Part shown: positions 1 through 6,898 of the stretch, in pieces
How the letters are laid out: the number at the start of each line of letters is the position of its first letter
How positions within the stretch are numbered: the stretch's first letter is position 1
Assembly (NCBI RefSeq): GCF_036108815.1
Contig: NZ_CP107985.1
Coordinates: 4,836,001-4,900,000, forward strand
Source: Streptomyces sp. NBC_00353
GTDB lineage: Bacteria; Actinomycetota; Actinomycetes; Streptomycetales; Streptomycetaceae
DNA: 64,000 nucleotides
Direction: 5' to 3'
Position numbers and translations under genes: made by a program
Notes under the pieces: generated by a model
The model's database searches: none
The model's input: the letters and a program-made list of their open reading frames with translations, nothing else
What the model was told of the DNA's origin: nothing

Positions 1-249
1 CCCCTGCACCTCACCCACGTCCGCACTGCGCACCGCCCACCCCGCGAACCCGGGCCGCCCCACGGCCTCCTCGGCAGACCAGCCGAGAATCCGCTCCGCC
101 TCACGGTTCCAGTGCGTGACCGTGCCGTCCGCGCCGAACGCACAGAGCGCCGCGTCCATCCCGTCGAGCAACGCCGCAAGCAGCTCCGACCCGGGGATCG
201 GGTCGGGGCCGAGGGCATCAGTGGTTCCACTGGTCGTGGAAGCGCTCAT
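1..249 (-). CDS. PAS-domain sensory protein, N-terminal fragment
   Basis: Only the first 83 residues lie in the window; the rest runs off the left edge. The start is the ATG at 249, and the first 20 or so residues are a flexible Ser/Thr/Gly tail. A PAS-like stretch follows, with LLDGMDAALCAFGADG, then VTHWNREAERILGW and EEAVGRP, the usual shape of a PAS sensor strand and helix. In Streptomyces such an N-terminus often precedes a SpoIIE/PP2C phosphatase or a GAF domain, but that part is not visible, so the output domain is unknown. It is divergent from the RNA promoter at 370-398. Confidence 0.7.
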   Translation of the reverse strand, partial: MSASTTSGTTDALGPDPIPGSELLAALLDGMDAALCAFGADGTVTHWNREAERILGWSAEEAVGRPGFAGWAVRSADVGEVQG

Positions 250-369
250 CCCGGACCCCCTGCAGGACGTGTCCGCCATTGCCGCACGTCAGACCATTGA
301 ACTCGAACGTGACCCAGCACACATCGGCTTTCCGGAAAATCGGGACCTTCCGATCCTTCGGTAATTCGG

Positions 370-398
370 TTGTGCGGTTCCGGCGGCGTTCCTAGGGT
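370..398 (+). promoter_or_regulatory. vegetative-type promoter for the small transcript
   Basis: A -35-like TTGTGC (370-375) and a -10-like TAGGGT (393-398) are separated by exactly 17 bases. This is a good fit to the principal-sigma promoter class in Streptomyces and predicts a transcript starting near 405. No annotated protein gene on this strand follows until citA at 1466, so the promoter appears to serve the short structured transcript described next. Inferred from sequence only. Confidence 0.5.
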
Positions 399-431
399 GT
401 GCCGTACACGCTGAAAGGAGGTGATCCGGAA

Positions 432-470
432 GTGCAGTCTTCTCGGACTCGTGAGGTGACTGCGGGCTGA
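432..470 (+). CDS. 12-residue mini-ORF behind a maximal Shine-Dalgarno
   Basis: GTG at 432 opens a 12-codon frame (VQSSRTREVTAG) that stops at 468-470. The GGAGG core (417-421) lies 10 bases upstream, inside a 14-base perfect match to the 16S anti-Shine-Dalgarno tail, far stronger than at ordinary genes here. The coding stretch overlaps hairpin arms GCAGTC/GACTGC, so translation would change the fold. It may be a leader peptide, or the site may only bind ribosomes. No homology-based function can be given. Confidence 0.4.
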   Translation: MQSSRTREVTAG

Positions 471-530
471 CGCCCGTTGTCGCGCTCTTGCAGTGCAGGC
501 CGGTCGCCGGCCAATCCCAAGCAGTCACCG

Positions 531-593
531 ACCCGCAGGCTCGCCGGTAAGTCCGGCCGGCCCCTCCGCAAGGAGGGACCAGAGCCTGCGGGT
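531..593 (+). terminator. three-stem terminator-like structure
   Basis: A perfect 12-bp outer stem, ACCCGCAGGCTC (531-542) with GAGCCTGCGGGT (582-593), encloses a CCGG hairpin and the CCCTCC-gcaa-GGAGGG hairpin. The sequence TTTCTG follows on the plus strand. It can end the small transcript. It lies just past the pdxH stop codon (618), so it may also stop pdxH transcripts coming from the other side. Confidence 0.5.
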
Positions 594-617
594 TTCTGCG
601 TGTGCGGGGCCGCCCGG

Positions 618-1292
618 TCACGGGGAGAGGCGCTCCACCCGCCAGTCGTCGCCCTCGCGTACGTATCGCAGCCGGTCGTGCAGCCGGTTCTCGTGGCCCT
701 GCCAGAACTCGATGGTCTCCGGTACGACGCGGAAGCCGCCCCACTGCGGGGGTGCGGGGATGCGTACGCCCTCGGGGTAGCGGGCCGCCAGTTCCTCGTA
801 CCGGTCGATGAGCTCCTGGCGGGAGCCGATCACGGCCGACTGTTCGCTCGCCCAGGCGCCCAACTGGGAGCCGTGGGGGCGGGTGCGGAAGTAGGCGACC
901 GTCTCCTCGCGGGCGATGCGGGCCGCGATGCCGGTGACGACGACCTGGCGGGCCAGCGGGTGCCAGGGGAAGAGCAGCGAGACGTACGGGTTGGCGTCCA
1001 GTTCGCGGCCCTTGCGGGAGTTGTAGTTGGTGAAGAAGACGAAGCCCCGGGCGTCGTACTTCTTCAGCAGCACCGTGCGGGAGGACGGGCGGCCGTCGGG
1101 AGTGGCGGTGGAGACCACCATGGCGTTCGGCTCGTAGACCATTCCACCTGCGGCGATCTGCCGGAACCAGTGGGCGAACTGCTGCATGGGGTCGGCGTCG
1201 AGCGTGTCCTCGGTGAAGGCCTCGGAGCGGTACTGCTCGCGCATCGCGGCCGGATCGGTGGTGGAATCGGAAGGGGAATCTGCGGTGGGCAC
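618..1292 (-). CDS. pdxH: pyridoxine/pyridoxamine 5'-phosphate oxidase
   Basis: FMN-dependent cytosolic enzyme that oxidises pyridoxamine or pyridoxine 5'-phosphate to pyridoxal 5'-phosphate, the last step of PLP synthesis or salvage. The FMN-binding half shows SSRTVLLKKYD and FFTNYNSRKG. The C-terminus carries the family signature EFWQGHENRLHDR. I start at GTG 1292 because AGGA lies at good spacing upstream and the N-terminus then matches the usual length (224 residues). The open frame continues upstream to an ATG at 1382, but that extension lacks family character. It is divergent from citA, with about 170 bases between the starts. Confidence 0.93.
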   Translation of the reverse strand: MPTADSPSDSTTDPAAMREQYRSEAFTEDTLDADPMQQFAHWFRQIAAGGMVYEPNAMVVSTATPDGRPSSRTVLLKKYDARGFVFFTNYNSRKGRELDANPYVSLLFPWHPLARQVVVTGIAARIAREETVAYFRTRPHGSQLGAWASEQSAVIGSRQELIDRYEELAARYPEGVRIPAPPQWGGFRVVPETIEFWQGHENRLHDRLRYVREGDDWRVERLSP

Positions 1293-1465
1293 GGGGTCAT
1301 CCTGCCGCAGCGGCCCAGTTTGCCCGGCGAGGAGGGGTGTCAACCGCGCATCGGTAATGCCGGGGGCTGTGCGGGATGTCACGCTTCCCCGCGTCGTGGG
1401 AACCCGCCAATATCTTGGGGCAGGCCAGTGTGGCCTCCGTACAGCCGCCGATTCGAGGGAGCCGC

Positions 1466-2569
1466 ATGATGTCCGACTTCGTACCCGGGCTCGAGGGAGT
1501 CATCGCGTTCGAGACGGAGATCGCCGAACCCGACAAGGAGGGCGGTTCGCTCCGCTACCGCGGGGTCGACATCGAGGATCTCGTCGGTCATGTGTCGTTC
1601 GGGAACGTGTGGGGTCTGCTGGTCGACGGGGCGTTCAACCCCGGTCTGCCGCCCGCCGAGCCGTTCCCGATCCCGGTGCACTCGGGTGACATCCGGGTCG
1701 ATGTGCAGTCCGCGCTGGCGATGCTGGCGCCGGTGTGGGGTCTGAAGCCGCTGCTCGACATCGACGAGGAGACCGCGCGCAACGACCTGGCGCGGGCCGC
1801 CGTGATGGCGCTGTCGTACGTCGCCCAGTCGGCGCGCGGGCAGGGGCTGCCGATGGTTCCGCAGAGCGAGATCGACAAGGCGCAGTCCGTCGTCGAGCGG
1901 TTCATGATCCGTTGGCGCGGGGAGCCGGATCCGAAGCATGTGAAGGCCGTCGACGCGTACTGGACGTCGGCCGCCGAGCACGGCATGAACGCGTCCACGT
2001 TCACCGCGCGGGTCATCGCGTCGACGGGTGCCGATGTGGCGGCGGCGCTGTCGGGTGCGGTGGGTGCGATGTCGGGGCCGCTGCACGGCGGTGCGCCGTC
2101 CCGGGTCCTCGGGATGATCGAGGAGATCGAGCGGACCGGTGACGCGACCGCGTATGTGAAGAAGGCCCTGGACAAGGGTGAGCGGCTGATGGGCTTCGGG
2201 CACCGGGTGTACCGGGCGGAGGATCCGCGGGCGCGGGTGCTGCGGCGTACGGCGAAGGAGTTGGGCGCGCCGCGGTTCGAGGTGGCGGAGGCGCTGGAGA
2301 AGGCGGCGCTGGAGGAGCTGCACGCGCGGCGTCCGGACCGGGTGCTGGCGACGAACGTGGAGTTCTGGGCGGCGATCATGCTGGACTTCGCGGAGGTTCC
2401 GGCGCACATGTTCACGTCGATGTTCACGTGTGCGCGTACGGCGGGCTGGTCGGCGCACATTCTGGAGCAGAAGCGGACGGGCCGGCTGGTGCGGCCGTCG
2501 GCGCGGTATGTCGGGCCGGGGCCGCGTGATCCGCGGGCGATCGAGGGGTACGACGACATCACGGGGTGA
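1466..2569 (+). CDS. citA: CitA-type citrate synthase
   Basis: Condenses oxaloacetate and acetyl-CoA to citrate at the entry of the TCA cycle. Family motifs include MSGPLHGGAP (catalytic His near residue 206) and MGFGHRVYRAEDPRAR (His near 245). At the place of the usual catalytic Asp (NVDF) this protein reads TNVEFWAA, with Glu instead. As I recall, the mycobacterial CitA lineage also has this. Start is ATG 1466 behind GAGGGAG, with ATG 1469 as an equal alternative; 367 residues, the compact length of this subfamily. A GC-rich hairpin at 2588-2620 follows. Confidence 0.9.
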   Translation: MMSDFVPGLEGVIAFETEIAEPDKEGGSLRYRGVDIEDLVGHVSFGNVWGLLVDGAFNPGLPPAEPFPIPVHSGDIRVDVQSALAMLAPVWGLKPLLDIDEETARNDLARAAVMALSYVAQSARGQGLPMVPQSEIDKAQSVVERFMIRWRGEPDPKHVKAVDAYWTSAAEHGMNASTFTARVIASTGADVAAALSGAVGAMSGPLHGGAPSRVLGMIEEIERTGDATAYVKKALDKGERLMGFGHRVYRAEDPRARVLRRTAKELGAPRFEVAEALEKAALEELHARRPDRVLATNVEFWAAIMLDFAEVPAHMFTSMFTCARTAGWSAHILEQKRTGRLVRPSARYVGPGPRDPRAIEGYDDITG

Positions 2570-2587
2570 GTCGGCCGGGTGTCGGAC

Positions 2588-2620
2588 GGGCGCGGTGTCT
2601 CACGTCGGGGCGCCGCGCCC
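2588..2620. terminator. possible terminator after citA
   Basis: Arms GGGCGCGG (2588-2595) and CCGCGCCC (2613-2620) can form an 8-bp GC stem with a 17-base loop. It lies between the convergent citA and TetR genes (1 to about 150 bases from each stop). There is no T-tract, which is common for Streptomyces terminators. Confidence 0.35.
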
Positions 2621-2718
2621 TCCGTGTCCGGTCAGGTCGGACCCGGTGGGTCGGGCCGGGCCGTCCGCGGAAGGGGAAGCCGAGGGTGCGGCACGCCTGG
2701 AGTCGGCTGCCCAGGGGC

Positions 2719-3312
2719 TCAGTTGAGTGCGTCGTCCAACAGGGCCGCCCACTGTGCCACGACCCTCTGCCGCCGGGCGGTGTCGTCGGTCAGTACGTTG
2801 GCCAGGCCGAGGCCGCGGGCCATGTCGAGGAGGCCCTGGACGGTTTCGCGTACGCCTGGCCGTGTCTCGTCGGCCTTCAGGAGTTCGACGGCGATGCGGT
2901 GGGTCTCGCGGCCGACGCGGGCTTCGAGTTCGCTGACGCGGGGGTGCAGTGACGCCTCGTTGGAGGCGGCGACCCAGAGCTGGAGTGCGGCGCGGAACAG
3001 CGGTCCTGTGTAGAGGTCGACGAGGGCGGCGACGACGGCTGCGCGGCCCTGGACGGGCAGGGCGCGCAGGGCGGCGGAGCGTTCCTCGGCGACGTATTCG
3101 ACGGCTGCCGTGAACAGGTCCTCGCGGGTGGGGAAGTGGTGCTGGGCGGCGCCGCGCGATACGCCTGCGCGTTCGGCGACGACGGAGACCGTGGAGCCTG
3201 CCCAGCCGTGTTCGGCGAGGCAGGCGACCGCGGCTTCGAGCAGCCGTCGGCGGGTGGCGCGGCTGCGGTCCTGCTTGGGAGTCCTGTCGGTGGAGGGCGT
3301 CACAACACCCAT
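2719..3312 (-). CDS. TetR-family repressor of the acyl-CoA operon
   Basis: 197 residues with a TetR N-terminal helix-turn-helix: RRRLLEAAVACLAEHGW, then AERAGVSRGAAQHHFPTREDL (residues about 23-67). The C-terminal ligand domain has an RxxL-rich helical pattern and no recognisable cofactor site. It overlaps the enoyl-CoA hydratase stop by 13 bases, so it is the last gene of the eight-gene operon. Its likely operator is the palindrome at 13022-13048, upstream of the first gene. By analogy with TetR-type fatty or branched acid regulators (family knowledge), an acyl-CoA intermediate of the pathway may be the inducer; this is inference. Confidence 0.85.
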   Translation of the reverse strand: MGVVTPSTDRTPKQDRSRATRRRLLEAAVACLAEHGWAGSTVSVVAERAGVSRGAAQHHFPTREDLFTAAVEYVAEERSAALRALPVQGRAAVVAALVDLYTGPLFRAALQLWVAASNEASLHPRVSELEARVGRETHRIAVELLKADETRPGVRETVQGLLDMARGLGLANVLTDDTARRQRVVAQWAALLDDALN

Positions 3313-4034
3313 GCGGGGTCCCGTCGTTCGTGGAAGGCCGTCATCCCTTCCCGTGCCTCGGCGGAGGCGAAGAGTGCTGCCGAGCGGGCGATGAGGTCTT
3401 CGGCGTACTGGTCGAAACTTTCCCGCACAGTAGCTGTGACCAGCTCCTTCGATGCTGCCAGCCCCTGTGGTGAGGCTCGGCGCAGTCCGTCGAGTACGGG
3501 GACGAGCGCCTTGTCCACGTCGTCGGCGGCGAGGGTGATCAGGGAGATCCGGGCGGCTTCGGTCGCGTCGAAGCGTTCTCCGGTGAGGTAGTAGCGGGCG
3601 GCGGCGCGCGGGTCGGTGCGGGGCAGCAGGGGCAGGGAGATCACGGCGGGGGCGAGGCCGAGCCGGGATTCGGTGAGGGCGAAGGTGGAGGCGGGTCCGG
3701 CGGCCGAGATGTCGCAGGCGGCGAGGAGTCCGAGGCCGCCTGCCCGGACGTGTCCGTCGACGCGGGCCACCACGGGTTTGGGCAGGGTGACGATCTCCCG
3801 CATGAGGGCGACGAACGCTTCCGGGTCGGGGGGTGCGCCGAGGTCCGCACCGGCGCAGAACGTGTTGCCCGTGTGGGTGAGGACCACGGCTCGTACGGTG
3901 TCGTCCTCGCCGTATCGGGCGAGGGTTTCGCGGAGTTCGGCGACGAGCCGCGCGGAGAGTGCGTTGCGGTTCGTCTGCGAGTCCATCCGTACGGTGGCGA
4001 TGCCACGTTCTCTGCCGGTGCGGACCAGTTTCAT
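3300..4034 (-). CDS. enoyl-CoA hydratase/isomerase family protein
   Basis: Crotonase-fold enzyme, 244 residues. The oxyanion-hole segments are visible as TFCAGADLG and HVRAGGLGLLAACD. In the usual catalytic region it reads LTESRLGLAPAVISLPLL, so the first catalytic Glu (TES) is present, but the second part lacks the typical GGTQRL run. That pattern fits hydratases acting on branched acyl-CoAs better than standard FadB-type enzymes. Its start overlaps the stop of the CoA ligase by 4 bases (ATGA). In context it probably hydrates a 3-methylglutaconyl-like product of the carboxylase; this is inference. Confidence 0.85.
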   Translation of the reverse strand: MKLVRTGRERGIATVRMDSQTNRNALSARLVAELRETLARYGEDDTVRAVVLTHTGNTFCAGADLGAPPDPEAFVALMREIVTLPKPVVARVDGHVRAGGLGLLAACDISAAGPASTFALTESRLGLAPAVISLPLLPRTDPRAAARYYLTGERFDATEAARISLITLAADDVDKALVPVLDGLRRASPQGLAASKELVTATVRESFDQYAEDLIARSAALFASAEAREGMTAFHERRDPAWVL

Positions 4035-5656
4035 GCCTCTGCCGCCTTCTCGATGACTTTTTCGTTGACCTGTTCCCGGTCGCGCAGTTCGCGCCGGAGG
4101 ATCTTTCCGGAGGTGGCGCGGGGTACGGCGCCGATGAATTCGACCCGCCGGACCTTCTTGTACGGGGCGACGCGCTCGGTGACGTACGCCATGACGTCGT
4201 CGGCGGTGAGGTCGTCGGGGGCGACTCCCGCCTGCCGGACCAGATACGCCTTGGGGACTTCGTTGCCGTCGGTGTCGTACACCCCGATGACGGCGGCGTC
4301 CGCGATCGACGGGTGGCCGAGCAGCAGGGCTTCGAGTTCGGCGGGGGCGACCTGGTAGCCCTTGTACTTGATGAGTTCCTTGACCCGGTCGACGATGCGG
4401 AGCCAGCCGTCGGCGTCGACGCGGCCGATGTCGCCGGTGTGCACCCAGCCGTCGGCGTCGATCATGTCGGCGGTGGCCCCGGGCCGGCCGAGGTAGCCCT
4501 TCATCACCTGCGGGCCGCGGATGAGTACCTCGCCGTCGGTGTCGATGCCGGCGTCGCGGTCCGGGTCGTCGAGGGAGACGATGCGCATCTCGGTGCCCGG
4601 CAGGAGTTTTCCGACGGCGCCGGGCGGCGGGTTCTCGGCGGCGAGCGGGACTACGTGGGTGCCGGGCGAGAGTTCTGTCATGCCGTACGCCTGCCGTACC
4701 GGTGGCAGTCCGAGGCGCCGGGAGCAGGCGGCGGCGAGTCCTGCGTCGAGCGGGGCGGCGGCGCTGACGATGTACTCCAGCGAGGACAGGTCGTACTGGG
4801 CGACGGCCGGGTGTTTGGCGAGGGCCAGGACGATCGGCGGGGCCACGTACAGCCCGCTGATCCGGTGCTTCTCGATCGCGGTGAGGAACTGGACGAGGTC
4901 GAAGCGTGGCAGGACGACGACGGTGGCGCCGAGCCGGAGCGGGGCGTTCATCAGGGCGGTCAGCCCGTAGATGTGGAAGAACGGGAGGACGGCGAGGATC
5001 CGGTGGCCGGGGTTCATCGGGATGAACGGCCGCAGCTGCTCCAGGTTGGTGGCCATGGAGCGGTGGGTGAGCATGACGCCCTTGGGTGTGCCGGTGGTGC
5101 CGGAGGAGTACGGCAGTGCGGCGATGTCCTCGGCCGGGTCGATGGTGATCCGTGGTTCGGGGGCGGTGGAGCCCAGCATGTCGAGTACGGAGGTGTGTCC
5201 GTCGGCCCGGTCGCAGACGAATATCTCCTCTATGCCGCCGACGAGTTCGGCGGCGCGGCGGGCGGTTTCGAGGAGTGGGGAGACGGTGACGATCCAGCGG
5301 GCGGAGGAGTCGCGGAGTTGTTTGGCGAACTCCTCCGCCGTGGCGAGGGGGTGCACGGTGGTGACGGTGGCGCCCGCCCTGGTGGCTCCGAAGAACACGG
5401 TCGGGTAGGCGAGGGTGTTGGGGCTGTGCAGGGCGACGACGTCGCCCTTGCGGACCCCGGTGGCGGCGAGCGCCGCCGCGATCCGGCGGTGGAATGTGTC
5501 GAGTTGCCGGTAGGTGAGCGTGGTGGTGCCGTCGGTGCCGTCGATCAGGGCGACCGTGTCGCCGTAGGCGGCGGCGGCCTGCCCGAGGACCGCGTCATGG
5601 ATGGGGAGGTCGAGCGGCTGGACGTCTGCGTACTCGCTGCGGAACACGTTCACCAT
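4031..5656 (-). CDS. 4-coumarate-type acyl-CoA ligase
   Basis: ANL-superfamily AMP-forming ligase, 541 residues, which activates a carboxylic acid to its CoA thioester through an acyl-adenylate. Core motifs are all present: YSSGTTGTPKGVMLTH (A3), QAYGMTE (A5), VHTGDIG (A7), DRVKELIKYKGYQVAP (A8) and PRATSGKILRREL with the catalytic Lys (A10). The gene order around it resembles that around the S. coelicolor cinnamate/4-coumarate ligase SCO4383 (remembered, not checked). The natural substrate may instead be a terpenoid or branched acid, given the carboxylase and AtuA neighbours. It starts 45 bases after the dehydrogenase stop. Confidence 0.88.
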   Translation of the reverse strand: MVNVFRSEYADVQPLDLPIHDAVLGQAAAAYGDTVALIDGTDGTTTLTYRQLDTFHRRIAAALAATGVRKGDVVALHSPNTLAYPTVFFGATRAGATVTTVHPLATAEEFAKQLRDSSARWIVTVSPLLETARRAAELVGGIEEIFVCDRADGHTSVLDMLGSTAPEPRITIDPAEDIAALPYSSGTTGTPKGVMLTHRSMATNLEQLRPFIPMNPGHRILAVLPFFHIYGLTALMNAPLRLGATVVVLPRFDLVQFLTAIEKHRISGLYVAPPIVLALAKHPAVAQYDLSSLEYIVSAAAPLDAGLAAACSRRLGLPPVRQAYGMTELSPGTHVVPLAAENPPPGAVGKLLPGTEMRIVSLDDPDRDAGIDTDGEVLIRGPQVMKGYLGRPGATADMIDADGWVHTGDIGRVDADGWLRIVDRVKELIKYKGYQVAPAELEALLLGHPSIADAAVIGVYDTDGNEVPKAYLVRQAGVAPDDLTADDVMAYVTERVAPYKKVRRVEFIGAVPRATSGKILRRELRDREQVNEKVIEKAAEA

Positions 5657-5701
5657 GGCGGGTCCCTTCGAACGGCGGCTGGAGGGACAGAGTCCCCTGT
5701 G

Positions 5702-6898
5702 TCAGTACGACTTGGGGAGACCCAGGGACTGGTGGGAAACGTAGTTCAGGATCATTTCCCGGCTGACGGGCGCGATCCGGGCGACGCGGGCTGCGGTGAT
5801 CAGGGAAGCGATGCCGTATTCGCGGGTGAGGCCGTTGCCGCCGAGGGTGTGCACGGCCTGGTCGACGGCTTTCACGCAGGCCTCGGCGGCGGCGTACTTC
5901 GCCATGTTGGCGGCTTCGCCCGCGCCGATGTCGTCGCCCTCGTCGTAGAGCCTGGCGGCCTTCTGCATCATCAGGCGGGCCAGTTCGAGTTCGATGTGCG
6001 CCTGGGCGAGGGGGTGGGCGATGGCCTGGTGGGAGCCGATGGGCTCCTTCCACACCTGTCGGGTCCGCGCGTAGTCGACGGCGCGGCCGAGGGCGTACCG
6101 GCCCATGCCGAGGGCGAAGGCGGCGGTCATGATGCGTTCGGGGTTGAGTCCGGCGAAAAGCTGGAGGAGGCCCGCGTCCTCTCCCCCGCTCTCGGCTTCG
6201 CTCGAGCCGGAGGTACCCCCTCCGACGAGGGCGTCGGCGGGCAGCCGCACGTCGTCGAGGACCAGTTCGAACTGCTTCTCCGGTGCCTGGAGTTCCATGT
6301 CGATCTGCGAGCGCTGAAATCCGGGGGCGTCGCGCGGGACGATGAAGAGGCAGGGCTTGAGCTTGCCGGTCCTGGCGTCCTCGGTGCGCCCGACGATGAG
6401 GGTGGCGTCGGCGATGTCGACGCCGGAGACGAACACTTTCCGCCCGGTGAGCAGCCAGTCCTCGCCGTCGCGGCGGGCGGTGGTGGTGATGCGGTGGGAG
6501 TTGGAGCCGGCGTCGGGTTCGGTGATGCCGAAGGCCATGGTGAGGGTGCCGTCGGCGAGGCCGGGGAGCCACTGCTGTTTCTGGGTGTCGGTGCCGAAGC
6601 GGGCGATGACGGTGCCGCAGATCGCCGGGGAGACGATCATCATGAGGAGGGGCGATCCTGCCGCTCCCAGTTCTTCCAGGACTATGGAGAGTTCGGCCAT
6701 GCCGCCGCCTCCGCCGCCGTACTCCTCGGGGAGGTTGACCCCCAGGTAGCCGAGCTTGGCGGCTTCGGTCCACAGTTCGCGGGGGTGGGCGCCGTCGCGT
6801 ACGACGGAGGTCATGTAGTCGCGCCCGTACCGCTTTCCGAGTGCGGCGACGGCGGCGCGCAGGGCTTGCTGCTCTTCGGTTTCGAGGACGGTGGTCAT
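5702..6898 (-). CDS. acyl-CoA dehydrogenase
   Basis: FAD-dependent alpha,beta-dehydrogenase, 398 residues, passing electrons to ETF. The usual blocks are present: MAFGITEPDAGSNSHRITT for flavin and substrate contact, RIAPVSREMILNYV at the end, and HTLGGNGLTREYG in the C-terminal helical domain. Start is ATG 6898, overlapping the carboxylase alpha stop. Odd feature: after LPADALVG there is a Gly/Ser/Glu-rich stretch of 15 residues encoded by a dispersed repeat (6179-6223), inserted without breaking the frame. Substrate is probably the ligase product; the exact chain is unknown. Confidence 0.9.
   Translation of the reverse strand: MTTVLETEEQQALRAAVAALGKRYGRDYMTSVVRDGAHPRELWTEAAKLGYLGVNLPEEYGGGGGGMAELSIVLEELGAAGSPLLMMIVSPAICGTVIARFGTDTQKQQWLPGLADGTLTMAFGITEPDAGSNSHRITTTARRDGEDWLLTGRKVFVSGVDIADATLIVGRTEDARTGKLKPCLFIVPRDAPGFQRSQIDMELQAPEKQFELVLDDVRLPADALVGGGTSGSSEAESGGEDAGLLQLFAGLNPERIMTAAFALGMGRYALGRAVDYARTRQVWKEPIGSHQAIAHPLAQAHIELELARLMMQKAARLYDEGDDIGAGEAANMAKYAAAEACVKAVDQAVHTLGGNGLTREYGIASLITAARVARIAPVSREMILNYVSHQSLGLPKSY
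6179..6223 (-). repeat. 45-bp dispersed repeat inserted in frame in the dehydrogenase
   Basis: The minus strand reads GGGGGTACC, then GGCTCGAGCGAAGCCGAGAGC, then GGGGGAG, a palindrome-rich unit that I recognise as a common small intergenic repeat of Streptomyces genomes. Its length of 45 bases (15 codons) keeps the frame, and it encodes a Gly/Ser/Glu loop. No second copy was found in this window, so the assignment rests on memory of other genomes. Confidence 0.55.

Larger units (their letters stand above)
405..600 (+). ncRNA. candidate structured small RNA with an internal mini-ORF
   Basis: Between the PAS gene and the 3' end of pdxH lies a compact plus-strand unit: a promoter (370-398), a 14-base stretch AAAGGAGGTGATCC (414-427) fully complementary to the 16S rRNA 3' tail, a 12-codon mini-ORF (432-470) and a string of hairpins. 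The hairpins are GCAGTC/GACTGC (434-439 with 458-463), CGGGC-tgac-GCCCG (463-476), and a closed three-way structure at 531-593. The arm CCCTCC-gcaa-GGAGGG (562-577) carries a GNRA tetraloop when read on the plus strand, which favours a plus-strand RNA. The outer stem is followed by TTTCTG, like an intrinsic terminator. I cannot assign it to a named RNA family. It could be an attenuator, an antisense regulator of pdxH or an independent small RNA. Confidence 0.5.
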
